A DNA stretch of 27,768 nt, taken from assembly GCA_031279965.1 (NCBI GenBank), contig JAITHM010000141.1:1-27768 (forward strand). The letters are read 5' to 3'. The translations under genes and the position numbers were made by a program. How positions within the stretch are numbered: the first letter of the stretch is position 1; each line of letters begins with the position of its first letter. The stretch comes from Spirochaetaceae bacterium. GTDB taxonomy: Bacteria > Spirochaetota > Spirochaetia > Treponematales > Breznakiellaceae. Below the pieces are notes generated by a model. The model was not told the DNA's origin. It saw only the letters and a list, made by a program, of their open reading frames with translations, and made no database searches. Positions 6,854-14,529 of the stretch are shown piece by piece.

Positions 6854-8197
6854 CTACTGCCCCCCCATACGAGAAAAAAAGGCTTGGGCGGCGGCAGGAT
6901 TACGGCTCATCTTAGACATTTTTTTCAGCATAGTGCGCATTTTTTCAAAACGTTTAAGAAGCCGCCCTACTTCGGCAACAGAGGTACCTGACCCACGCGC
7001 AATACGTGTGCGCCGCGCGGGGCCGATGATAAGATAGTTGGCGCGTTCCTTTCGTGTCATTGACGAGATAATCACTTCGTGCTTTTTAAGCTCAGCTTTT
7101 TCAAGGTCGTCTTCGTTAACCTGTCCGGCCATACCGGGTATCATCTCAATCATGGACGAAATAGACCCCATCTTTTTAACGGTCTTTAACTGAAAAAGAT
7201 AGTCTTCCAGCGTAAAACTTTCGCTTTCCATCTTTTTTTGGAGTTCCTGCGCCGCTTTTTCGTCAACAAACTCTTGGGCCTTTTCGACAAGGCTTACAAT
7301 ATCTCCCATACCAAGTATGCGGGATGCGACTCGCTCTGGATGGAAAGCTTCAAAATCTTCGATTTTTTCCCCGGTTCCGATGAATTTAAGCGGCTTACCA
7401 GTAATGGTTTTAAGAGAAAGCGCCGCCCCGCCCCGGGTATCAGAGTCAAATTTAGTAAGGATTACTCCGCTCAGACCGATTTTTTCGTCAAAAGTTTTGG
7501 CAATCTCGACAGCGGACTGGCCTGTCATGCTATCGGCAACGAGCAAAAGCTCATCAGGATGCGCGGCATTTTTAAGACGCACAAGTTCCGCCATCATCGG
7601 CTCATCAATCTGAAGGCGTCCCGTTGTATCAATTATCAGCGTGTCAATCATGTTTTGCTGCGCGTAAGCAAGCGCGTGTTTAAAGACCGCCACGCTGTCC
7701 TGCGCCCCATCTTCGCGGTGTACCGGCACGCCGCACCGTGCGCCAAGGACAGCAAGCTGTTCGACAGCGGCCGGGCGGATAAGGTCGCAGGCGGCCAGAA
7801 GCGGCTTTCGGCCTTCTTTTTTAAGCCGTGCGGCAAGTTTTGCGGAACTTGTCGTTTTGCCCGAACCCTGGAGCCCCAGCATCAAAATTATAGAAATAGT
7901 ATCAGGGCCTTTAAGCTGAAGGTCTTGACGGGTCCCGCCAAGATAGCCCGTTAATTTATCGTACACGATTTTTACGAATTGCTGCCCCGGATCAACAGAA
8001 CGGAGTACCTTTTCGCCTTTGGCCTCTTCAATAGTTGCATTGACAAAACGGCGCACAACACGCAGGTTAACATCTGCTTCGAGCAAGGCTATTTTAATGG
8101 CTTCAACGGTATCGGCAATATTTTTTTCGCTGATGCTGGATTTTCCAGCAACGAATTTGAGCGCATCTTGCACTCGTCCGGTTAATGTATCTAACAT
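6854..8197 (-). CDS. ffh: Signal recognition particle protein Ffh (SRP54)
   Basis: The SRP GTPase binds 4.5S RNA and signal sequences and targets nascent membrane proteins to FtsY. It is 447 residues, normal for the family. The NG domain has the P-loop GLQGSGKTTS (108-117), DTTGR (190-194) and TKFDSD (248-253). The methionine-rich M domain contains SGTSVAEVGRLLKRFEKM (403-420), the RNA-binding helix-turn-helix. The ATG is preceded by AGGAG with 5 bases between, a good ribosome-binding site. It ends in MGGQ next to a C7 run on the plus strand. It is transcribed alone and divergently from the DUF3786 gene. No SRP RNA gene was recognised in this window. Confidence 0.98.
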   Translation of the reverse strand: MLDTLTGRVQDALKFVAGKSSISEKNIADTVEAIKIALLEADVNLRVVRRFVNATIEEAKGEKVLRSVDPGQQFVKIVYDKLTGYLGGTRQDLQLKGPDTISIILMLGLQGSGKTTSSAKLAARLKKEGRKPLLAACDLIRPAAVEQLAVLGARCGVPVHREDGAQDSVAVFKHALAYAQQNMIDTLIIDTTGRLQIDEPMMAELVRLKNAAHPDELLLVADSMTGQSAVEIAKTFDEKIGLSGVILTKFDSDTRGGAALSLKTITGKPLKFIGTGEKIEDFEAFHPERVASRILGMGDIVSLVEKAQEFVDEKAAQELQKKMESESFTLEDYLFQLKTVKKMGSISSMIEMIPGMAGQVNEDDLEKAELKKHEVIISSMTRKERANYLIIGPARRTRIARGSGTSVAEVGRLLKRFEKMRTMLKKMSKMSRNPAAAQAFFSRMGGQ

Positions 8198-8207
8198 GAT
8201 AACTCCT

Positions 8208-8230
8208 GCGGCATGAAATTTTTATGCCGC
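8208..8230 (-). promoter_or_regulatory. 5'-UTR stem-loop directly before the ffh ribosome-binding site
   Basis: A perfect 7-bp inverted repeat (GCGGCAT / ATGCCGC, 9-base loop) ends exactly where the AGGAG Shine-Dalgarno begins (8203-8207, complement). With the promoter proposed at 8241-8270, this hairpin would sit at the extreme 5' end of the ffh message, where such structures often stabilise mRNA or tune translation. Confidence 0.5.
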
Positions 8231-8240
8231 CGTTCAGGTT

Positions 8241-8270
8241 ATTATCAGGCTATTCTTTCCGTAAAATCAA
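8241..8270 (-). promoter_or_regulatory. Candidate sigma70-type promoter of ffh
   Basis: On the minus strand TTGATT (8270-8265) and GATAAT (8246-8241) are separated by 18 bases. Read as TGATAA, the spacer is 17. The start site would fall near 8233, about 36 bases before the ffh ATG. Confidence 0.5.
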
Positions 8271-8291
8271 GACTGTGATACAGTTGGGGTC

Positions 8292-8939
8292 ATGGTAGAT
8301 TGGAAAGAACGAGTTACCCTTGCGCATTATTTAGAGCTTTTTGCCAGGCTTGACCCGGTGGAAGCGGCACAGCGATGCAATCTTCACTTTAACAGCGAGC
8401 GCTTTTCTGTTCGTCTGCTGGGAGTAAACTATCAGATTTACCATCCCTCGTTTGATATTACGCCGGAAGACGCGGTGAACAATGACGGGCACGGAGACAC
8501 GCTTACAACAAATGAAAAAATTCTTTTGGCGCGATATCTGTGCGAAGGCTGCTGGAAGCCCTCGTCGGGCAATGCGCTTTCGTACCGGGAAGTTCCCTGG
8601 GGAGAGCTTTACTTTCGTAATTTTGAAGCTCGCTGTATACGCCGCCTTGCCCGTGCTTTTGGCCAAGAGCCAGAACTTTTTATTCGGGTTTTTGAAGATT
8701 TTTCCGAAGTTTACCCGGAAAAAAAAGCTGAAAATCACCCTGCTTACCGGTTTGAATTCATATCGAATTTTTCAATGTGTCTGCATCTATGGCCGGGTGA
8801 CGATGAATTCCCGCCGTCTGCCCAGATCTTGTTTGATGATAATATGCCGGGAGCGTTTACCGCGGAAGATCTTGCCGTTGTGGGAGATGTAGTGATTGAC
8901 CGGTTAAAAAAACGGGCATTGCGGCTGGCAGGACGTTGA
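8292..8939 (+). CDS. DUF3786 family protein
   Basis: A 215-residue soluble protein matching what I know of DUF3786, a family of unknown function found mainly in anaerobes. The recognisable C-terminal block is FEFISNFSMCLHLWPGDDEF followed by PPSAQILFDDNMPGAFTAEDLAVVGDV. The N-terminal half has LGVNYQIYHPSFDI and LLARYLCEGCW. No signal peptide or membrane segment is present. A GGGG sequence just before the ATG may act as the Shine-Dalgarno. Its stop is one base from the next ATG, so it is cotranscribed with the SpoU methyltransferase gene and perhaps translationally coupled to it, though no functional link is known to me. Confidence 0.85.
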   Translation: MVDWKERVTLAHYLELFARLDPVEAAQRCNLHFNSERFSVRLLGVNYQIYHPSFDITPEDAVNNDGHGDTLTTNEKILLARYLCEGCWKPSSGNALSYREVPWGELYFRNFEARCIRRLARAFGQEPELFIRVFEDFSEVYPEKKAENHPAYRFEFISNFSMCLHLWPGDDEFPPSAQILFDDNMPGAFTAEDLAVVGDVVIDRLKKRALRLAGR

Positions 8940-8940
8940 T

Positions 8941-9723
8941 ATGGCTATTACAGAAGAAGGTTTTGCCAACGAGCTTGCTGTCTGTTCGCTCAATGCAGTA
9001 CGCGCGCTTGCGGAAACGGCTCCCGATTCAATTAACCGGCTTTTTCTGCGCTCCCATCTTATGACTGAATTTGCGCCGCTTTGCAAACAGCTTGCCGCAC
9101 GAAAACGGCCTTACAAGATGTGCGAGGATGAAGAACTTGAACGCATCTGCAAAACTCCACACCACCAAGGGATTGTGGCGATGATTTTTAGGCCAGAAGT
9201 TCCGCCGCTTACCCGGGAAGATCTTGCCACGTGGGCAGACAACGGCTTGACCGGTATTGTGCTCCACGATGTTGGCAACGATTTTAATTTGGGAGCGATT
9301 GTACGGCAGGCGGCGTTTTTCGATGTACGCTATGTAATCATTTCGGAACTTGACGAGGCGGCGAAGCTGAGTACCGCCGCATATCGCGCTGCGGAAGGCG
9401 GCATGATGCACGTTACGCTTCGTTCTGTGCACCGTACCGGGGCGTTTCTTCAAGACGCTTCAAAGATGCTGCTGACGATTGGAACCGACCATCGCGCACG
9501 GCAACGGCTCCGTGACTTGCCTGTGTATATTGCAGAACAAACAAATGCCCTGGGACGCAGACCGGGCATAGCCCTTGTTGTTGGTAATGAATACCGTGGA
9601 TTGAGCGCCGCCGTAAAAGAACAATGTTCAGTTTTACTGCGAATTCCAGGTACCGGCGCCGTTGAATGCCTTAACGTTGCGCAAGCCGCCGCCCTTTTTT
9701 GTCACGAAATTTTTGAAGCTTAG
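8941..9723 (+). CDS. SpoU/TrmH-family RNA 2'-O-methyltransferase
   Basis: A SPOUT-class SAM-dependent methyltransferase that modifies a ribose in tRNA or rRNA. An N-terminal substrate-binding region (about 1-80) precedes the knotted catalytic domain. Motif 1 reads NDFNLGAIVRQAAFF (113-127), motif 2 ALVVGNEYRGLS (211-222) and motif 3 IPGTGAVECLNVAQAAALF (235-253). Motif 1 has Asn113, Asn116 and Arg122 in the expected places. Motif 3 has Glu-Cys-Leu-Asn where Glu-Ser-Leu-Asn is usual. The substrate cannot be told from sequence alone (RlmB, TrmH and others share these motifs). It follows the DUF3786 gene by one base. Confidence 0.9.
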   Translation: MAITEEGFANELAVCSLNAVRALAETAPDSINRLFLRSHLMTEFAPLCKQLAARKRPYKMCEDEELERICKTPHHQGIVAMIFRPEVPPLTREDLATWADNGLTGIVLHDVGNDFNLGAIVRQAAFFDVRYVIISELDEAAKLSTAAYRAAEGGMMHVTLRSVHRTGAFLQDASKMLLTIGTDHRARQRLRDLPVYIAEQTNALGRRPGIALVVGNEYRGLSAAVKEQCSVLLRIPGTGAVECLNVAQAAALFCHEIFEA

Positions 9724-9888
9724 ACGGTACGATGCGCAGCCGCGGCGGCAGTTACCAAAACTGAAAAAATGATGCGTTTATAGCGCAAAATCACCGTGCC
9801 TGTTGCAGCCACAAGGTAACCGGTGTTGTGCTAAATTTTTGTTAATCTTGGTTGAAACACGCCGATAAAGTAGGTAAAAGAGGATAAT

Positions 9889-10848
9889 ATGACAAAAAAC
9901 ACCGCTTTTTTTATGTTGATACTGCTGCCGGTATTGTTTGGGGAAACGGCAGCAAAAATTTATGGCGGTGACAGTTCATCGTATATCGCGCAAAGCGCAA
10001 TCATTACCGCAGAAATCACTCGGCTGCAAACAGTAATAGCAGAACAAAACAGTACTGTTCAAAACCGTCATGATGCCTGGGTGCGCCTTGGCAGACTGCT
10101 TCATCTTTCAGGCGATATTGAAGGGGCCGCTGCCGCATGGATGAAAGCAGCCTATGCAGAGCAGGGGAAACGGGACGATAACGCCCTTCTTGAAGCGGCC
10201 GCTTGTTTTATTGCCATAGGCGAGTGGGATAAAGCGGAAGCAAATGCAAAGCTTGTACTGATTACCGTACGAGACGACAAAAACATTTTTCTTAAAGCGC
10301 GTTATCTTGCAGCCCAGATCGAAGCACTCCGCAGCGGTGACGATGTTATCCTAAATGCGCTTGTTGATGATCCCGATTACCGGTCTTCCCGTCCGACGAT
10401 TTACTGGACGCTCTGGAAATTGAGCGGAAATCCTGAATATAAAGCAAAATTACTTACCGAATTCCCCGACAGTCCGGAAACGCGCAGTATGCTGGCGGAG
10501 AATCATGAACGAAGTCTTGTTCTTGAAGCGCCTTCTCCGCAATGGCTCTTGCCACCAGGCCAGGAAATGCTTACACTGGAAAAAATCAGCAAGGGGCCGG
10601 CTGTACCGGCATCCGGTTTGCTTGAAACAGGAATTCCACCGGCGCTGCAAACAGGCGTTTTTAACAGCCGCACCAACGCACGCTCTCATGCAGAACGCTT
10701 AAAACGCGCCGGCTTTACCGCGGAGGTATCGCGGCGCACCACAGGGAATACAGAATTTTGGTGTGTTACCGTACCTACAGGTTCAAATATGCAGCGAACC
10801 ATCATATCGCTTAAAGATGCTGGATTCGAGGCATTTCCTGTATATTAG
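9889..10848 (+). CDS. Exported SPOR-domain protein with TPR-like helices
   Basis: Probably a periplasmic protein binding peptidoglycan at division sites. Residues 1-22 are a signal peptide with a hydrophobic core (FFMLILLPVLFGETAA). The middle (about 50-230) is helical with TPR-like character: WVRLGRLLHLSGDIEGAAAAW, then LLEAAACFIAIGEWDKAEANA. The last 70 residues (about 250-319) form a SPOR domain, ALQTGVFNSRTNARSHAERL through AGFEAFPVY, the fold that binds denuded glycan strands. The ATG follows AGAGGA at good distance. The upstream 165-base gap has no clear promoter. The next gene starts 80 bases later and may share the transcript. Confidence 0.88.
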   Translation: MTKNTAFFMLILLPVLFGETAAKIYGGDSSSYIAQSAIITAEITRLQTVIAEQNSTVQNRHDAWVRLGRLLHLSGDIEGAAAAWMKAAYAEQGKRDDNALLEAAACFIAIGEWDKAEANAKLVLITVRDDKNIFLKARYLAAQIEALRSGDDVILNALVDDPDYRSSRPTIYWTLWKLSGNPEYKAKLLTEFPDSPETRSMLAENHERSLVLEAPSPQWLLPPGQEMLTLEKISKGPAVPASGLLETGIPPALQTGVFNSRTNARSHAERLKRAGFTAEVSRRTTGNTEFWCVTVPTGSNMQRTIISLKDAGFEAFPVY

Positions 10849-10928
10849 TATGAAGCGTATTGGCATAGGCTTAACTGCTTTTATTGCCGATAATTATTAG
10901 AGTAATGTAAGCAGATTATGAGGTGGTT

Positions 10929-12566
10929 ATGAAAAAGTGTTTAGGTGGGCTCATTGTTATGAGTTTTATCGCATTTCCTGCATTTTCCCAGAGTGTTCGG
11001 GATTTCGCGGTACGCGCCAATATGATTGACGGTATGAGCGGCATTACCATCGTTGGTTATTTCGGGAAAGAAAAAAGCATTATAATCCCGCCGAATATCG
11101 ATGGTTTGCCGGTAACTTCGATAGGTGAACAGGCGTTTATGATGCGAGGCCTGACTCATGTGGTAATTCCTGACAGTGTTCTTATAATTGGACGACAGGC
11201 ATTTTTTGGCAATCAGTTAAAAAACATTTACCTTCCGCCAAGTGTTCGAACAATAGGCGATTCAGCATTCGACAACAATCAATTTATTAATGTCCGGCGT
11301 GGAGTTGGGCGGGCAAGCACCGCACCGCGGGTTGAAAAACCAATTCCCCGTTCACGAAGCGAAGCCGCGCTGCCCAAACCGGCAGAGCCAAACCGGGTAA
11401 CCATACTCGAAAAAGCTCCCATGCACCCTGCGCCGCTCCCGCCACCGCCGCCGCCACCTGCGCCGAAACCACAGGAAGTCTATACCAACTTGCCTCCTGT
11501 TGCCGAGGTAATCATTAATGAACCGAAAGATACAACTGAAATTATTTACGAAGTAGCGCCGCCGCAAGATGTCCTTGAGCCGCAGGCGGTATTTGTTGAA
11601 AAAGAATCTGAAAATCCTCATCAGTTTATTTATGTTGAAAAGCCCGCTTATGAACCCCGTCAAATTGTCATTTTTGAACAGGGAAACAATGGCAGTGGCA
11701 TTAAACATTCAGTATTTGTGGAGCAGCGGGGAATGCCTACGCAGCCCCCCCCCTCCCCAATTCAGTCTGAAAAACCACGTATGCCGCCATTTGAAAGCGC
11801 CATTGAAGAGCCCGCACTTGAAATAATTACTGTTGAAAAATATCAGACAATGCCTCCAATGTCCCCACGGCCTGATGAGTACGAGTACGAAGAGGAAAAG
11901 AGAAAAAAGGCTCGTTTCCCCCGGCGGCCTGGCGAGAATACCGGTAGCGAAACAAATACGAGAAAAAGTCCGGATACTGACCGTGTTCCATCCGAAAATC
12001 GCTGGCTGTTGCAGGAAACGGAAAGAGATACAACTGTTTATATTCAGGATAGAGGTTCGGTGGGTAGAACATCTGCACAGGTTCTTCCAACAATGCCCAA
12101 GCCGCCTGTAGATGAAGGCACCTTCTTTCTGCAAAACAACGGCGATGGCACAGCAACGGTTGTTGGTTATCGTGGACAATATAATTTTGTTTCAATTCCC
12201 CGCAAAATTGGAGCGCTGACTCTTAGCCGCATTGCTAACAGTGCTTTTTATCAGCATCGTTTAGTGCGGGTCTATATTCCTGATACTGTTATTCACATTG
12301 CCGACGGCGCGTTTGCCGGCAATTCAATACAAGACGTTAATATTCCCGAATCAGTACGCTATATTGGTTACCAGGCATTTTCTGGAAACGATCTTATGCG
12401 CGTAACGGTCGGCACCAACGTTAATATTCAGCCTGATTCGTTCCGCAATAATTTTGTAGAATATTATAACGTGCACGGTAAACTTGGCGGAACCTATGTT
12501 TGGCATGAAGGCAACTGGTCATATACAAATCTTAATGATGTTCAATACGTTTACGATGAATATTAA
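10929..12566 (+). CDS. BspA-like exported protein with two LRR_5 blocks around a Pro-rich middle
   Basis: An exported protein with leucine-rich repeats of the treponemal/BspA type, usually linked to adhesion or protein-protein contacts. Residues 1-22 are a signal peptide (KKCLGGLIVMSFIAFPAFSQ). The first LRR_5 block (about 40-115) contains ITIVGYFGKEKSIIIPPNI, TSIGEQAFMM, VVIPDSV and RTIGDSAFDNN. Residues about 130-390 are low-complexity, rich in Pro, Glu and Lys. The second block (about 395-510) repeats the pattern (ATVVGYRGQYNFVSIPRKI, VYIPDTVIHIADGAF, VNIPESVRYIGYQAF). I chose ATG 10929 over GTG 10923 because GAGGT lies just upstream of it. A run of nine C lies in the Pro-rich region. The stop overlaps the folP start by one base (TAATG). 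Confidence 0.88.
   Translation: MKKCLGGLIVMSFIAFPAFSQSVRDFAVRANMIDGMSGITIVGYFGKEKSIIIPPNIDGLPVTSIGEQAFMMRGLTHVVIPDSVLIIGRQAFFGNQLKNIYLPPSVRTIGDSAFDNNQFINVRRGVGRASTAPRVEKPIPRSRSEAALPKPAEPNRVTILEKAPMHPAPLPPPPPPPAPKPQEVYTNLPPVAEVIINEPKDTTEIIYEVAPPQDVLEPQAVFVEKESENPHQFIYVEKPAYEPRQIVIFEQGNNGSGIKHSVFVEQRGMPTQPPPSPIQSEKPRMPPFESAIEEPALEIITVEKYQTMPPMSPRPDEYEYEEEKRKKARFPRRPGENTGSETNTRKSPDTDRVPSENRWLLQETERDTTVYIQDRGSVGRTSAQVLPTMPKPPVDEGTFFLQNNGDGTATVVGYRGQYNFVSIPRKIGALTLSRIANSAFYQHRLVRVYIPDTVIHIADGAFAGNSIQDVNIPESVRYIGYQAFSGNDLMRVTVGTNVNIQPDSFRNNFVEYYNVHGKLGGTYVWHEGNWSYTNLNDVQYVYDEY
11745..11753 (+). repeat. Poly-C tract, 9 C, within the BspA-like gene
   Basis: Nine C in the Pro-rich middle encode QPPPSP. 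A one-base slip here would remove the second leucine-rich-repeat block while leaving the signal peptide and first block intact. Confidence 0.7.
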
Positions 12567-13411
12567 TGCATGAAAAAATTGAGCTGCCAAGCGGTACAAC
12601 GCTGGACTTTTCTGGTCCAGCGCTTGTCATGGCAGTGATAAATTGTACAGAAGATTCTTTTTATTCAGGAAGCCGCAATCCAACCACGAAAGCGGCTCTT
12701 GATCGTGCTTTTCTGGCGGAAGAAAACGGTGCCGCGATTATTGATTTGGGCGCGGAATCGACACGTCCAGGAGCGGCATATATCGATGCAGACGAAGAAA
12801 AACGCCGTCTGATCCCTGTTATTGAAGGATTTCGGGCACGCTCGCGGCTTCCTGTCTCTGTTGACACCCGTAAACTTGAGGTCGCGTGCTGCGCCCTTGA
12901 TGCAGGCGCCGATATTATTAATGATATTTCCGCGCTTGAAGATTCACCCGGTATTGCCACTCTCTGTGCGGAACGAAAAGCCGGGCTTATTCTTATGCAC
13001 AAAAAAGGGATTCCCAGTACAATGCAAGACAAACCATTCTACGATGATGTTGTTGCAGAAGTTTCAAACTACCTTCTTGCCGCGGCACAACAGGCTGAAA
13101 AAGCCGGTGTTCCCCGCGAAAAAATCATCCTTGATCCAGGTATTGGTTTTGGAAAGCGTACGGAAGACAATCTTGATCTTATAGCACGGTTTGATGCGAT
13201 TACCGCGCTTGGCTATTTTACTTTGATGGCTCTTTCGCGCAAACGTTTTATCGGGGAAATTACCGGACGAACTACTGAAGACCGCCTTGCCGGAACCATT
13301 ACCGCAAATGCATTCGCCCTTTTGAAGGGCGCCCACATGATCCGCGTACATGATACTGCCGAAGCCGTTGATCTTGTCAAACTTTTTTTCGCGTTATCAC
13401 GGCGGTGCTGA
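12566..13411 (+). CDS. folP: Dihydropteroate synthase
   Basis: Joins 7,8-dihydropterin pyrophosphate with p-aminobenzoate to give dihydropteroate in folate synthesis. At 281 residues it has the normal TIM-barrel length. Family signatures are VMAVINCTEDSFYSGS (21-36; the usual form has NVTPDSFSDGG), IDLGAESTRPGA (59-70), VSVDTRKLEVA (97-107), ADIINDIS (115-122), DPGIGFGK (190-197) and a C-terminal RVHD. The substitutions in the first loop, Cys-Thr-Glu for Val-Thr-Pro, are mild. Translation is probably coupled to the BspA-like gene through TAATG and to the desulfurase gene through TGATG. No other folate gene is present here. Confidence 0.95.
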   Translation: MHEKIELPSGTTLDFSGPALVMAVINCTEDSFYSGSRNPTTKAALDRAFLAEENGAAIIDLGAESTRPGAAYIDADEEKRRLIPVIEGFRARSRLPVSVDTRKLEVACCALDAGADIINDISALEDSPGIATLCAERKAGLILMHKKGIPSTMQDKPFYDDVVAEVSNYLLAAAQQAEKAGVPREKIILDPGIGFGKRTEDNLDLIARFDAITALGYFTLMALSRKRFIGEITGRTTEDRLAGTITANAFALLKGAHMIRVHDTAEAVDLVKLFFALSRRC

Positions 13412-14529
13412 TGATACGCCGCTATTTTGATTGGGCGGCGACAGCCCCCGACAGCCCCTCCCCCCTCTCCGCGGTTCCTTTTGGGAATCCGTCATCGCGC
13501 CATTTGGAAGGCCGGAGAGCACATGCCGCACTTGAAGAAGCGCGGGCGCGTGCGGCATCCGTATTGGGAGTAAAGGCTGAACAGCTTTTTTGGACATCCG
13601 GCGGTACCGAGGCCAATACAATAGCGCTGTTTGCCCCGCTTCGCCGTCTTAAAAAATCACAGGGAAGCATCCTTGTTGGTGCAACGGAACATCCTTCAAT
13701 ACGGGCAAACCTTCCTCAACTTGCCGCGTTTGGTATTCCCGTAGAAACTATTGGTGTTGAACGCTGGGGAGCGGTTTCGCCCGAAACACTCCGAAAAGCC
13801 TTTGACAAGCAGCCCAAAACACATCTTGCCGCAATCATGCATGTAAACAATGAAACTGGAGCTCTCGCCGATGTACCCACCCTTGTCCGCACTGCCCGGA
13901 AGCAAGCCGGCGAGAAACTTCGTTTTCACTGCGATATGGTGCAATCAGCCGGAAAAATTCCTTTTTCTTTGACTGAATTTGATGTCGACTCTGCTTCGTT
14001 TGCCGCGCATAAACTTGGCGGGCCACGCGGTATCGGTCTTCTTTACCTTAAATCCCCCCTTGAACCGCTCATTTCAGGAGGACTCCAGGAACGAGGTATA
14101 CGGCCAGGCACGGAAAATGTTGCCGGGGCATTGGGCTTTGCCGCCTGTCTTGAACAGCGCACACCGGATACAAGCGCGGAAGACCGCATGGCACAGCTTA
14201 TTACCGGCCTTACCTCTCATAAACGCTGTGTCATTATTCCCGAAGACCGCCGCGTGTACGACAGCCGGTTTTCGCCTTATATCCTGCAAACAGCATTTAT
14301 GGGGCTAAGCGGCGAGGTTATCGTACGCGTGCTTGACGATGAGGGTTTTGCTGTTTCGACCAGTTCCGCGTGCTCTTCCAGTGAAAAAAAACGCCCTGTT
14401 CTTGACGCGATGGGTATTCCTCAAACACGCACCTTTGAATCTATCCGCATTTCCCAGGGCTGGAGTACGACAAGCGCTGATATTGATGCGCTTCTTGAGG
14501 CGATTTATTCTTTGCTCAAACGTTTTTAA
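13411..14529 (+). CDS. NifS/IscS-like cysteine desulfurase
   Basis: A PLP-dependent class V aminotransferase-fold enzyme that removes sulfur from cysteine for Fe-S cluster or tRNA sulfur. The N-terminus YFDWAATAP corresponds to the usual YxDNAATT. GGTEANTIAL, ATEHPSI, HVNNETGA and HCDMVQSAGKIPF follow in order. Lys201 in FAAHKLGGPRG is the PLP Schiff-base lysine. Cys321 in STSSACSSSEK is the persulfide cysteine. I prefer ATG 13411, which overlaps the folP stop (TGATG), to the upstream GTG at 13405. At 372 residues it is slightly short. No IscU or IscR partner is adjacent, so the sulfur acceptor is unknown. Its stop overlaps that of convergent infB. Confidence 0.92.
   Translation: MIRRYFDWAATAPDSPSPLSAVPFGNPSSRHLEGRRAHAALEEARARAASVLGVKAEQLFWTSGGTEANTIALFAPLRRLKKSQGSILVGATEHPSIRANLPQLAAFGIPVETIGVERWGAVSPETLRKAFDKQPKTHLAAIMHVNNETGALADVPTLVRTARKQAGEKLRFHCDMVQSAGKIPFSLTEFDVDSASFAAHKLGGPRGIGLLYLKSPLEPLISGGLQERGIRPGTENVAGALGFAACLEQRTPDTSAEDRMAQLITGLTSHKRCVIIPEDRRVYDSRFSPYILQTAFMGLSGEVIVRVLDDEGFAVSTSSACSSSEKKRPVLDAMGIPQTRTFESIRISQGWSTTSADIDALLEAIYSLLKRF

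Noticed and set aside
6860..6866. C7 run followed by CATAC at the 3' end of ffh, similar to the C10 tract context
   Set aside because: It encodes the final Met-Gly-Gly-Gln region of Ffh. Slippage would alter only the last residues, and the similarity is too short to be meaningful.
7238..7954. 238-codon plus-strand frame opposite ffh
   Set aside because: It lies wholly antisense to a clearly conserved gene and shows no recognisable protein features.
8198..8291. SRP 4.5S RNA gene next to ffh
   Set aside because: The conserved SRP RNA loop motifs are not seen. The gap is accounted for by a promoter and short hairpin.
9724..9888. Short inverted repeats (CAGTT/AACTG and CACCG/CGGTG) as terminator or riboswitch
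   Set aside because: Stems are only 5 bp, with no U tract and no recognisable aptamer pattern.
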